A stretch of 64,000 nucleotides of DNA from Pratylenchus scribneri (GCA_030063045.1 JAQSEB010000014.1:868001-932000), one strand, 5' to 3'. Shown: positions 45,801-57,309, numbered from the stretch's first letter. Notes: generated by a model from the sequence alone, not told the origin. Translations and numbers: made by a program.

Positions 45801-48800
45801 CCTGTTCTGATTTTATTAATTCCGCCTGTTCTGATTTTAATAATTCCGCTTGTTCTGATTTTAATAATTCCGCCTGTTCTGATTTTAATAATTCCGCCTG
45901 TTCTGATTTTAATAATTCCGCCTGTTCTGATTTTATTAATTCCGCCTGTTCTGATTTTAATAATTCCGCCTGTTCTGATTTTAATAATTCCGCCTGTTCT
46001 GATTTTAATAATTCCGCCTGTTCTGATTTTAATAATTCCGCCTGTTCTGATTTTAATAATTCCGTCTGTTCTGATTTCAATAATTCCGCCTGTTCTGATT
46101 TTAATAATTCCGCCTGTTCTGATTTTAATAATTCCGCCTGTTCTGATTTTAATAATTCCGCCTGTTCTGATTTTAATAATTCCGCCTGTTTTTGATTTTA
46201 ATAATTTCGCCTGTTCTGATTTTAATAATTCCGCCTGTTCTGATTTTAATAATTCCGCCTGTTCTGATTTTATTAATTCCGCATGTTCTGATTTTAATAA
46301 TTCCGCCTGTTTTTGATTTTAATAATTCCGCCTGTTCTGATTTTAATAATTCCGCTTGTTCTGATTTTAATAATTCCGCCTGTTCTGATTTTAATAATTC
46401 CGCCTGTTCTGATTTTAATAATTCCGCCTGTTCTGATTTTAATAATTCCGCCTGTTCTGATTTTAATAATTCCGCCTGTTCTGATTTTATTAATTCCGCC
46501 TGTTCTGATTTTAATAATTCCGCCTGTTCTGATTTTAATAATTCCGCCTGTTCTGATTTTAATAATTCCGCCTGTTCTGATTTTAATAATTCCGCCTGTT
46601 CTGATTTTAATAATTCCGTCTGTTCTGATTTCAATAATTCCGCCTGTTCTGATTTTAATAATTCCGCCTGTTCTGATTTTAATAATTCCGCCTGTTCTGA
46701 TTTTAATAATTCCGCCTGTTCTGATTTTAATAATTCTGCTTGTTCTGATTTTAATAATTCCGCCTGTTCTGATTTTAATAATTCCGCCTGTTCTGATTTT
46801 AATAATTCCGCCTGTTCTGTTTTTTTTAATTTAAATATTTTTATTTGCACTATTGTGGACATGACCTAGCACCGAATTTTTACTACAATAAGCGAATTTA
46901 CATTGTCAATGTGAAACTTGCCTATGGACATGATGGCAGCACTCATAAAAATTGGATCTAATGCAGTTCCCATCAGCGATTGAAGACCAAAAACTCCTTT
47001 AATGGGAATAATGGCAAAAAATGAAATAAAAAATGGAAAACCAATGCAAGTGGAAAAAATGGCAAAATTTGAAACAACCAAGGAGCCGGCATTTGTCATG
47101 AAAAGTAGACAAACTAGGAACATACAAATCAATGTACAAAACGCAGATTGGAGTGTTTGAGGAATCTAATTATAGCAAATTAAATGAATAATCAATCATC
47201 AAAAATTAAAACCATTGTTGGGATCAAGTCCAAAAACTTGGCCTCATCCTCGTAGACAGTGACTTCCAATTCAGGAAACTACACAAAATTAGATAGGTAT
47301 ACAATTTTGAAGGACTCACTGAATCAGCAACCCGTCTCCATTGACCCAATAATTGTTCACGTTTTGACCATTCTTTTAGCTCAGCACCAAATGAAGCTGT
47401 GCTGAAGAAGAAACGGCTCAATTTTGGCTCCTCTCCTTCCATTTTGCTTCCATTTGTGCCCTTTTCCAGCTGGACGAAACCATTCCAGAATTGGAATTCT
47501 GGCCATTCCAAAAATTCGGCCAACTCATTTTTGTGCCTTTTAATTGAGATAAATTGTGCCAAAATTCATTTCCCAATTATTTACCTTTCATCCGCCGAAA
47601 TGCCCTCAAATGTTGCCAAATCCAATGGGGCGGCCTCATCAGCGGATGCAGCGGCAACAAATTGTTCATAGTCACGAAGCCAAAATTTGGTTGCAAAACG
47701 TCCAACGGAAGAAGGCAAAGCCTCAAATTCCTCCACCAATGAATGAAGACGTCGCCGCTGGGCTGGGTCCGAGAAATTGCCGGGGCGTGCCACAAAAACG
47801 AGGCAAACAGCGTAAAATGGCATAATGAATTCATTTCGGAGACGTAAAATTTGTTGAACTTCGGATGAATGCAAAAATAGCTGTTCCGGCTTCAATTCCG
47901 CCCGAATTGTGAGAAGCCCATAGAATGAAGTGTACAAATAGGCAGCCAAAAGGGCCAACACACCCAAAGCCACCCAACAATTTGCCAATGCCCGACAATA
48001 GAAGTGGAGTAATCTCAAATTTTTGTGATTATGATTATTTCATTCACTTTCACACAGTGGGGGTCATTTTAATGGTTAAATTTTAACCAAAAATTATCCC
48101 TCAGGTTGAAATTTAAAAACCGAAAAACCGTTCGTTCTGGACCTCGGTTTTCGGTCGGTTTTTTGCCAAAAATCGCCTCGGTTCGGTTCGGTTGACCGAG
48201 TTTGAGCTACCCTAGAAATGACCCACAACGCTTCTCCCCCATTCACCAACTTTGTGCACCATTTATGCACCGTACACCGGAATTTGCCTCCAACATCTTT
48301 GCTGTCCCCACTGCTACTTTGTCTGCTCGCCTGGCTCATTGAAGTGAATGAGCCCCGAATGATGCCACTGTCGGCTTCAGATGAAGATGAGCCCGATGAA
48401 TGTACATCGTCGATGGGTGAATCCAACGGTGGTGATGGTGGTGAATTTGAATGATTGGATTCTTTTGTGAGATTTAGAGGAGGCTTTTTCCCCTGTTGAA
48501 ATTCATGGCAGCCGAAAATGGCCATTGCTGAACCAAAAATTGTCCACTGATAAATGTAAACAATTGTTATGGCCACAGCATTTCCAATTGAAAATAGGCG
48601 AATCTGACAATGAATATGGATTTGGGATAATATTTTTGGCACCTCTGGCGTTGGTGTGGCTGCCCCAATTGCGAATGCCAAAACATTGGTCAGAGTCTGT
48701 GAATGAATAAAACAAATTTCCATCAAATTTTTAACAGCAACCGTAATTGTTATTGATGCACCGGTGTCCACCATCACTTCAGCCATTAATTTTTGTACCA

Positions 48801-50994
48801 GCAAATTGGTTGGCCCTTCTGCCTCCTTCTTTCCTTTTTGCCGTCCTTCTTCCATTCTATGAATATCAATAAAATAATCAAATTTCCAAAGAAATGAACT
48901 TTTGTCTTAGCCGTTGCCATGAATTCAACATTAAATAAGCATCATCCACTCCAAGGGCCAAAATGAGGAATGGCGTAACACAAAGCAATGAGCCAAAACG
49001 AAAACCCAGCCAAAACATTCCGCCCAATGCAGTGCCGCAGGCCATGAATGGACAAGAACAGGCCACAATGGCCAAAAGAATCTAACAATGTTGATATATG
49101 ATAGCATTTCACTTTCAGTGAGTCAACCTTATGAATGCCCATTTGGCCCATATAAAATGCGGCTACACTCATCGTTATTGAAGAGAATGTGACCTATGAA
49201 TGAGAAGGCAGAATCAGATTATAACGGAGAAGAATGGCTAATAAGGATTTATAAAAAGAATCGAATTTATAGGATAATCCAATAAATGGGGAAAATAAAT
49301 TTTTAGGGCAAAAATTGTAAAGAATTTTGGCGAATTGTTCCCATAAATGTGCCAAAATTTACCATGATGACAAAACCAATTAAAAGGAAAGGCAAGAGAC
49401 TGAGTCCGGCACGGACAACCTCATCGGTAAGCAAAGTTTCCGTTAAAACGAAAGCATTCACAAATGGACTGTTGAATTCACTGAAAAAAAACAAATAATT
49501 AATAAATAAGCAATAATGTTGACTGACTGGCTAACAAATTTGACAATTTTACGCTGAAAAGGAGAATAATAAATATATATGAATATGCATGTGAATATTG
49601 AATGGACCTGCCAATCTTGGATTTGTTCCTTTGAAACGCCTTGAGGCCGAACTGCTCGAAAATGAAGTCCAACTAGACTGATGGCCCGAATATTGTTGGG
49701 AATTTGTGACTGAAAGGGTTGTTGAAAATAGTAGATCTTAAACATCGATTTATGGCCATAATAGTTTGGCCAATTTTAAATAATTAGGGTGAATGTAAAG
49801 TCAATTCTTCTAAGGCTAATTTAAATAATAAATATTCAATCCAAAGATCCCAAAAAAATTTCACGAAAATATTTGGAAAAGGAGCCCCTGTCTCCCACAT
49901 ACCGATGCAGATTCAAAAATGACTGCATTTTGTTGATGATCAGTATTTGGTGAAAGAGTGCGCAATTCATTCACGGAAATGATCATCTCATCGAATGAAG
50001 AAGATGTTCCATTTGGCGAATGCTGTCCAATTGCAACTTTAACACCAAAAAAGTGTGGATCCATGTGAATTTGACGGCCAAGGATGGTGGAAATTGGATA
50101 ACCCAAGTCAATATGTTCAAGCGAAGAATTGCCAAAATTACGTTCCAACAAAAGACCACTCTGAAAAGAAGCCAAAAAAATATATCAAGGGAAAAGCGTT
50201 GGTTTATTGTCACATGGAAATGCCGAACTGGTTCATTAATTGTACAAAAATTGTCACAAAAGTCGATGAAAGACAAATTCCGATTGGCAACCGAATCCCA
50301 CACTTTGAATTGTTCATTGATGATGTTCAGAAGCTGAAAATGGAAAACAAAATTGAATGGGCCAATTCTTATTAAAATTGACTTGAACAGCTGCGCCAAG
50401 TTCGTCAATATTCAGCATATTTCCCCCTTCATTTTTTGCTGTGAGCAACACAAAAAGGACAACAGGATCTCCGCCCTTTTTGGAGAAAAATGCCTCATAG
50501 GCCTATGAACAAATTTGATTTAAGGAAAGTAAGAATTTTGGTCACTTCGATTTCTTGTCTGGCCCTTGCTCCATACGGTGTGAAATCGGCAACATCATTG
50601 CTGGAAAAATAAGAATTATAAAAAATATTTAAATTGTATTGAGAATTTGTTCAATTTTGGCATATTTCCTATTTAAACAATCATTCATATGCTTTATGAC
50701 CGACCTTAATGGAGTGAATGGAATTCGCAAGGTGCAAAATATGGTCAAAAGTGTACTCGATAAAATGAATAGCCAAGGATGACGAGCGATGGCCTATTAA
50801 AATTTGAATGTAAAATATTCCATTAAACTCTTTTAGACCTTTCCCCAAACTCGAAAAAAGCAATTCAATGCACGAACAAAATGAGTTTCACTCAAAAAAT
50901 GTTCATCATCAATGTCATCATTTAGTCCATTTGATTGTTGTTTTTTACAATCATTAGAATCCATTGAACGACGCCAGAATCTTCTACCGAACAT
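42833..50994 (-). CDS. Patched-related (PTR) sterol-sensing-domain membrane protein
   Basis: Nematode PTR proteins are RND-type multi-pass membrane proteins related to Patched, often needed for cuticle, molting or lipid-linked transport. It starts MFGRRFWRRSMDSNDCKKQQ. The early part has FTPYGARARQEIEAYEAFFS, typical of PTR. The sterol-sensing region includes GVDDAYLMLNSWQRLRQ. The second half has LDPIFMSAAIMSIG joined across an intron to FSVDIPAHIAYHYYKTGA, the PTR 'GFSVDxxAHI' motif. PVLEAGLSTLICTSSLFFV and a last helix (LVVAIGLVHGLLVIPAML) follow, and it ends VVNQHDKF. The intron 43328-46921 has a GC donor (ATAG|GCAAGT) and contains minisatellite array 4. All required motifs are found, so the gene looks intact. 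Confidence 0.87.
43686..46866. mobile_element. TIR-bounded unit carrying minisatellite array 4
   Basis: The left end GGCCATGTCCACAATAGTGC then AAAT is mirrored on the right by ATTTGCACTATTGTGGACAT then GACC. That is 23 of 24 bp inverted, the only mismatch being the third base. Both ends are followed inward by T/A-rich DNA and then the array. It lies wholly within the 3.6-kb intron of the PTR gene. It could be a non-autonomous element whose interior is satellite. I see no clear target duplication. Confidence 0.6.
43745..46830. repeat. Minisatellite array 4 (about 128 copies)
   Basis: About 3.1 kb of the same unit and orientation as arrays 2 and 3 (core AATTCCGCCTGTTCTGATTT). Nearly all units are exactly 24 bp, so three forward and one reverse frame stay open for hundreds of codons. 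Variants are TATTAATT, CTGTTTTTGATTT, CCGTCTG with GATTTCAAT, and CCGCATG. The variant pattern at 44838-45090 recurs at 46064-46316 (offset 1,226 bp), and the CCGTCTG/TTTCAAT marker recurs again at about 46618. This shows duplication of long internal blocks. Confidence 0.97.
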
Positions 50995-51639
50995 TTTTGT
51001 GGAGAAAAAAGGATTCACATGGACATAATTAAAAGTGATTAGGATAAATTCGTTCTGAAAGAGAAAAGATAAATAATGACAATGTTTTGTCCTATAAAAT
51101 ATTCACTATAAAATTAAATTTTTTTATGGGAAATCCTTTCTAAAGTTCGATGGATGCCTCATCTAACATTGACCAGCCTTTTTGTTCCCATTGGTTGTTC
51201 CTTTTTGGCCTTAAGCTTTTCATTACCCTTCCATTCCACTCCATTTCCCCGTTAACTTCTTCATCAGAGGAATGCGGAGGATTGAAGCGAAGAAAACCGG
51301 TCCAAAATAGATTGGACGAATCCAAAAAGTGAATCTCAGGAAGTTGGAAAAAGAAAGTGAAAACAGCAAAGTTAGAAATCTAAATGAAAATAAATCAGCG
51401 AAAATGGGGAGGCCAAGGAATTGGCCAATCATGCGGAGAATCCTCTGCCTTTTTGCTTCGGTTAAAACCGAGGGAATTGGGATTGAATGGATGGATTAAT
51501 GTTCTATCCAATTGGTGAACAGCATGCATGTGTATAACTGAATCCGTCAACATCAACAAACATCAATCCATCTTCATCATGAATTATTATTAATAAAAAG
51601 AAAACAATATATTTAATCAACATTCAAAGAGGTCTAGAA

Positions 51640-51994
51640 CAGGTGGAATTATTAAAATCAGAACAGGCGGAATTATTAAAATCAGAAGAGGCGGAATTAT
51701 TAAAAATCAGAACAGGCGGAATTATTAAAATCAGAAGAGGCGGAATTATTAAAATCAGAACAGGCGGAATTATTAAAAATCAGAACAGGCGGAATTATTA
51801 AAAATCAGAACAGGCGGAATTATTAAAAATCAGAACAGGCGGAATTATTAAAAATCAGAACAGGCGGAATTATTAAAAATCAGAACAGGCGGAATTATTA
51901 AAATTCTAAACAGTCGAAATTAATAAAATCAGAACAGGTGGAATTATTAAAATCAGAACAGGCGGAATTATTAAAATCAGAACAGGCGGAATTT
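51640..51994. repeat. Minisatellite array 5 (about 14 copies)
   Basis: Same unit as the other arrays, in array 1 orientation (GGCGGAATTATTAAAATCAG). Units are mostly 25 bp. Variants are AGAAGAGGCGG and, near the right end, TTCTAAACAGTCGAAATTAA. It begins at AACAGGTGGAATT and fades into AT-rich DNA. Confidence 0.96.
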
Positions 51995-53150
51995 AATAAA
52001 ATTATATAACAAAATAGAAATGGTAGGACACTGAAAATTTATACTATTTTTGATTTCTATTTTCTGGATGTTTTTGTTTGAATTATAATTTCCATGGGTC
52101 TCAATCTCAAGAATGAAGTAACAAGAATGGAGTAATTCTATGGAGAAAGGGAGAAATGAAACTATTAAAAAATTGAGGGGGTATAAGGTAAAAAATGTAA
52201 ATGAATTAAATCAACTATGGGCGATAATCCTAGGCAAAGAATTTTATCCCAAAGCGTGTTTTACTCGGACAAGAAGGATTGACAACAACAAAAGATTTCC
52301 CTATATGCAGATCAACTAATAACAATATTAGCTCCTCCATAATATTTGGCTATTCCTTATTGATTCCTATAGGCCCTGAGGCTGAGAGCAGAGAATGAAT
52401 GAAGTTGAATAAATCCAATCGTCGAAGATAAAACGCAAAAAGGCAAAGGCCCTACTGCTGATTGGCCGAATATATCCGTCGAGGATATATGGGGAAAATT
52501 AAACCGAATTAATGAAAACAAACCAGTGTCCTCACATGACAAAATCCCCGAGGCTAACTAATATCTTCCTTTATGGCGGAAGAAAGGTATGCGGGGGATT
52601 TGGCTGAAAATGTCTTGTGGTTGGTTGCAAAGGGATTTCAACGACACAAAACACAACCAAAGCCAAAGTAGTCAAAAAGAAAAGCATCCACCGCACAAAG
52701 TTGGTGGCGCCGATGGTGAAAGTGGAAAGTCGCGCAGAGGAGAAAGGAGGGGAAAAGCCCACAAGGACAACGAAGAAAGGCAAAACAAGGGTCCAATCCA
52801 CCTCCATGAATTCGCGCATATCCAACAGCAGCATGAAGTGGCTTTGGTGGGGGAAAGAGTGGATGTGAAAAAGTTGGTGGGGGAGGGGATGGTTGGCCGG
52901 CTGCTTGGTTCGGCGATGGATGAATGAATGGGCTCAAAAGTCGCGCAGGGGAATTGTGCGACTGACTGAATGGCTTTATCGTGAGGGAAACACTAAAGGG
53001 GATTTTGGTTGTGGGGATCGATGTGGAGGGAAGTGTTGTGGATTTGTTTGAGAGGAATTTCAATGAATTTTCATTGCTTGCCTTTTCTCAAATGATGGAC
53101 TTCAAAATTTGGAAATCTTTATAATGGAGAAAAATACATTTAAAATGTTA

Positions 53151-53425
53151 AAAAGATTCTAGCGGTTCTGCGGCTTGGTGTAGACCTCAAACCATAAAGC
53201 CCAATCGATAGATCTCTTCGAAGCATCGTTTGATTATGACTCGGCTAGGTTAACCAATTAAGTTTTAAACCAAAAATAGAAAAACAGTTTAACACCCTTA
53301 ATTTTTGACCAAAGCGAGACAAATTATATATCAATTATCATTTTCATTACCATCTTGATGAGATCTATCGATTTGGGATAGGATTTGGGGATCTAGGACA
53401 AACCACGAACAGTTAAAAAAGATAT
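53151..53425. mobile_element. TIR element, family B (intergenic copy)
   Basis: Left end AAAAGATTCTAGCGGTTCTG. Right end GACAAACCACGAACAGTTAA then AAAAGAT. The interior has 'GATAGATCTCTTCGAAGCATCG' split by changes, 'GTTTTAAACCAAAAATAGAA' and 'GATGAGATCTATCGATTTGG'. It is more diverged than the copies in nurf-1 and the zinc-finger gene. Confidence 0.6.
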
Positions 53426-53871
53426 CACCATTTTCATACTTTTTCGCCGTATTATAAATATGTACCAACCTTTAAAAATCTATGCTTTCAATAATATTGG
53501 GAATTTGTGGGTTTCACCGGTCAATGTATTTCATTATTTACTTGAAAATGTTGGTTACATTTCCAAATTTTGTTTCTTTTCGTATTATTAAAGCCTACTA
53601 AAATTTCATTCATTAGATTTTGATTCAATATGTAAATTTATGTAAAAAAGCGATTATTAAATATGAAAGAATATTAATTGATGAGAAAAAAAGCAAAATT
53701 GAATGAGTGATTTTACAAAATGAATGAGGCGTAAATGAAAATATGATAATTGCGGTGGTTGTACTATAATTTTGATATTGAATTCTTCTTTTCCATGTCC
53801 AGAATGTAAAATTTGAATAATATGAAAATTAGCAAATGAGGATAAATTTGTGTGCTGCTATCATCATCTAT

Positions 53872-56800
53872 TTAGATCACCCGTTTCCTTTTCTTTCCAT
53901 TATCAACATTCGCAGTAGTATTTGTTGTATTGTTCATTGATGGCAAATTCGATGTCAAAGCCAATCTAAAATTGAATTTATATTACTAAAAATTATTGAA
54001 AAATCCCCTAAAATTGGCAAAATCATTGATTCTCCCCTCATTTTCTCACCTCAATGTTTGAAGTGTGTTCATAACTGTGTCCATTTCCTTCTCATCATCA
54101 TCATTTTCCTCGTTTTCTTTCAAATATTTCATTGCCTTGATGTTTTGGGCCATTCCTTGTACTCGGGAGGGAGGAAGGAATTCGGCCAACCATTCGCGTT
54201 GTTGTTCTTCCGGACGTTCTGTCTTCTTTTTGCAATGATCGGTGTTGCCATTTTTCTCATTTTCAATAATTTCCTCCCCTCCAGTGTTTGGCTCAAAAAG
54301 ACGCACTTCGGCCAATTCTTCTGGCCCAAATTTCGCCAAACGAATTTTCCCTTTTGGTTTTGAACAAATTTGAAGCGAATGTTCGGCCATTTTTTGGACA
54401 TTTTTGGTGGAAAATTGACAATTTGAACATCGCAAAGTTGGCTGAGATTGATCAAAATTTGAATTGATGGCCAATGTGGAATTGGTGGAATTTGTGGTGA
54501 TGATGGATTTGGGCCGACCAAATGGCCAACGGGGATTATTTTGCGGATTGCATTGGCCCAAAAATTGATGGAAGGCAAATGCCTGCTTGCAATTTGTAAT
54601 GAATTCGCAATGTTCATTTGGGCAAATCCTAAAAAAATAATTGTATTAATAAATTTAAGGGAAATATTTAGAATGTTCGAAAAGATTATGTTCAATGGTT
54701 TGACCTAAAAAAAGTCCTACTAAAGCATATAATCAATCGATAATATTCTTCTAGAACGAGATGCATCGTTTAATAATGATTGGGTTAGGTTTAACCGATT
54801 TTGAATTAGTTTTGAACCAAAAACCATCAGAAGGTTTAAAAAGGTTTAATATCAAAAACCGTAAGATGGTTTAATCTGTTTAAAAAACCCTTAATTTTTG
54901 ATCAAAAATCATGCTAAATTATATAACAATCGACGCCGCGTATTGATGAGATCTATTGATTTTTGATTGGATATAAGATTTGGCGGTCTAGGATAAACCA
55001 ATGAACCACTATTATCTTTTCGCTATTTTCAATGATTTTCGGTTAATAAATTCTCCTATAAATTTAATAAACCTTACAATGTTTCTTGACTGTGATGATC
55101 GCGCGGCGGTTCCTTCATCACCATTTTGCACTCCAAACATAGTCGACTCACAAATTCGTGGCCAATTGCAATGCTTTTGCCCTTTTTGATGTCATTCAAT
55201 GCTAAATAAAATATTAATTAAAATGTACAAAAATATTTGGTTTACCTTTGGTGGTTGGCAATTGAAATTTGCGGTCATCGGTTGGATTTGGAGGACGATG
55301 ATGGAAATTGAAATGTGTCCGGTGCAATTGAAAATCGGATTTGGCAAAACGAGTGACACATTGGTTACAGAAGAGGGTTTTCTCTGGAAATAAAATAATT
55401 ATTAAAAAGATTAAAGAAAAAATAAAATCATATTTTCTCATTCAATTTTGACACTAAAGTGAGTAATTTCGAAAATTTTCGACCCAAACGGAGGACCCTT
55501 CATTTTTGTAATTGTAACATCTAGGTCGCAGGTTCGAACCCGCTTGGAGGCAAATATTTTTTTCGGACTTGGAAAATAATTTGTATGGATTTTTATACTA
55601 AGTAATCTTTGCTCTATGTAGTATTTTTTAAGGGTGATTTAAAACTTCATTCGAACAAAAAAAAAGAATTACGCTATAGCCCCAGAGTTGGTTACACTTT
55701 GGTTCGGAATTAAATTTTTCATAATTTGATAATTAAAATAGTTTAATTTACCATTATCGTGTTTTGATATATGTGCCATAAAATCGGGCATTCTCACTCG
55801 GCTGCGTTTTCGTTCAGCCGATGGAATGGAAAATGTGAATAGGCAAAATGGGCAAAGCACAACGAATGTTCCCTTGTGGGCCGAGCAAAAATGTTCAATC
55901 AGAGCTATTCGATTGGATGTTCTTAAATTATAAATTAATTATTTATTTTAAATTTTGTTAAACCTGAATTGACATTTTTTGGCATTGAATCGGCAGGAAT
56001 ACGGCATTTCCAGCGTGGCCTTCTCACCGCCTCTCCCATTTTGGTAGACAATTCGATGTTCTTTGATGTGGTCGGCAATGTCCTTTTTGGCAATTACACA
56101 TTCACAAATATTGCAATTCAGCAGTGAATTGCTGGCCAAAAATCCATCACGTTTGTGCACCCGATGATAGTGGAGTTGAATTCGATGTGGATTTGGTTGG
56201 GTCAAAAGGCATTCCGGACAGGTGAGAAGTCGGCTAAAATCCGTGCGCTCTTCTTCCTCATCCACTTCTTCCAATTCCTCGCTAATTTGTGCATTTGTGA
56301 TATCTTCCACTGGCTCAGTCGGTTTCTGCTGTACAATATGAGCCCAAATGTGCCACATCAGCGAAATATTGTCTTTCAAACATTTTCCACAATTTTGATA
56401 AGAACACTAAAAAAGTTAATTTATTCAAATATTTTTTAATATTTTTAAACCTCAAATTGGCCTAAAAAATCCTCCTCGGTCACATTGAAATGTGCGCCGC
56501 GCCTCTCCGAAGAGACAAGATAATTGTCGCAAAACCTTAAAAGGATTAATGAATTTTAGTGAATAAATCAATGTGAACTGACTTTAGAACTTCATTTACA
56601 CTGTTGTTCGTGGTTTTGTTTTTCCGAATATTTTGTTGGTGGTTCCTGTTGGAATTTGAAGTAGAAGGACCAACTTCGCCGGCAACAGGAATGGAATAGG
56701 TTGCGAGGATTTGCTCAATTTTCCTTTTTTTGGCCTCCTCACTGATCTAAATTGGAGAAAGTGGATTTGGATATTTTAGAATTTAAATGTCAACGATTAA

Positions 56801-57309
56801 TAATTAGTATAAATTTTGACTTGTCTAATTTAAAATCTATTATAAACATTCAGTGATCATGATCATTGATCAATTGTGGAACATTTTGGATTATGTATAT
56901 TTTGAAATGTATTTTATTTCGTAATACCTTTTCTTGTTCATGAATATTTGCAACAATCGTTTGTGGATGTGGGCGTTTTTTCATCAAACCATTCTAAATT
57001 TTATAAATTGAATTAGGACTTTATTTTCAATACCGTGCGACGAGGTAGTGCCATTTCTGGATTTTGCATTTCATTTTTATATTGATTAATGTGATTGTTG
57101 GGAATATTCGATCCATTGAAACCGTCCGCAACCATTTTCTTAAAACATTTTGAATTTTGTTTAATCTTATTTAAAGTTTTTGAAACCTTTGCATTTCCGA
57201 GGATTTTCTGCAAATCAATTGGAATTTCTTTAGTCACAGAAACCGAAATTGTCTGGCCATCATTTTCCCCTTCATCGCTATCAATTTGAATAATGTCTTC
57301 AGCAGACAT
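53872..57309 (-). CDS. Multi-C2H2 zinc-finger protein
   Basis: Probably a nuclear DNA- or chromatin-associated protein; the orthologue is not recognised. It starts MSAEDIIQIDSDEGENDG (acidic, possibly a SUMO-interacting type IIQID stretch). Irregular zinc fingers follow: CSYQNCGKCLKDNISLMWHI then WAH; CPECLLTQPNPHRIQLHYHR then VH; CNICECVIAKKDIADHIKEH; a C...C...HFCSAH finger; CPFCLFTF ... HISKH; CNQCVTRFAKSDFQLHRTHF; CLECKMV; CPNEHCEFITNCKQAFAFH; and CSNCQFSTKNVQKMAEHSLQ with a final Cys. Between fingers 1 and 2 lies an acidic DE/EE linker. The C-terminal part is acidic (ENDDDEKEMDTVMN) and ends in a basic GKKRKRVI, a likely NLS. There are about ten short introns, one enlarged by a family B element. 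Confidence 0.75.
54680..55020. mobile_element. TIR element, family B, in a zinc-finger gene intron
   Basis: Left end AAAAGATTATGTTCAATGGT then TTG. Right end ATAAACCAATGAACCACTAT then TATCTTTT. Interior 'TTAGTTTTGAACCAAAAACC', 'GAGATGCATCGTTTAATAAT' and 'TTGATGAGATCTATTGATTT' match the POLD1 and nurf-1 copies. About 340 bp. Confidence 0.75.
55521..55552 (+). pseudogene. 3' fragment of a tRNA-Thr-like gene
   Basis: A B-box-like GGTTCGAACC followed by CGCTTGGAGGCA resembles the last third of the tRNA-Thr at 20637-20708 (which ends CCTGGAGGCA). No 5' half is visible upstream. It lies within an intron of the zinc-finger gene. Confidence 0.45.

Larger units (their letters stand above)
50995..53871. 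other. Intergenic region, PTR gene to zinc-finger gene
   Basis: Contains array 5 (51640-51994) and a family B element (53151-53425). A minus-strand ORF at 52571-52834 encodes two hydrophobic stretches (VLPFFVVLVGFSPPFSS and FVRWMLFFLTTLALVVFCVV). I cannot place it in a family or find flanking exons, so I do not call it a gene. It overlaps a Pro/Ser-rich ORF in another frame. Confidence 0.4.

Noticed and set aside
44947..46316. Open frames of up to 409 codons (octapeptide repeats) on both strands
   Set aside because: They are translations of a 24-bp tandem repeat in several frames at once, located in an intron of the PTR gene. No start context, splice or domain supports them.
8335..51994. Telomere-like repeat
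   Set aside because: The unit is 24-25 bp, AT-rich, occurs internally at five loci in both orientations between ordinary genes, and has no G-rich strand bias typical of telomeres. An unusual interstitial telomere origin cannot be excluded without end sequences.
52571..52834. Two-helix minus-strand ORF as a membrane protein gene
   Set aside because: Hydrophobic stretches are present, but no flanking exons with matching phase or family motif could be found.
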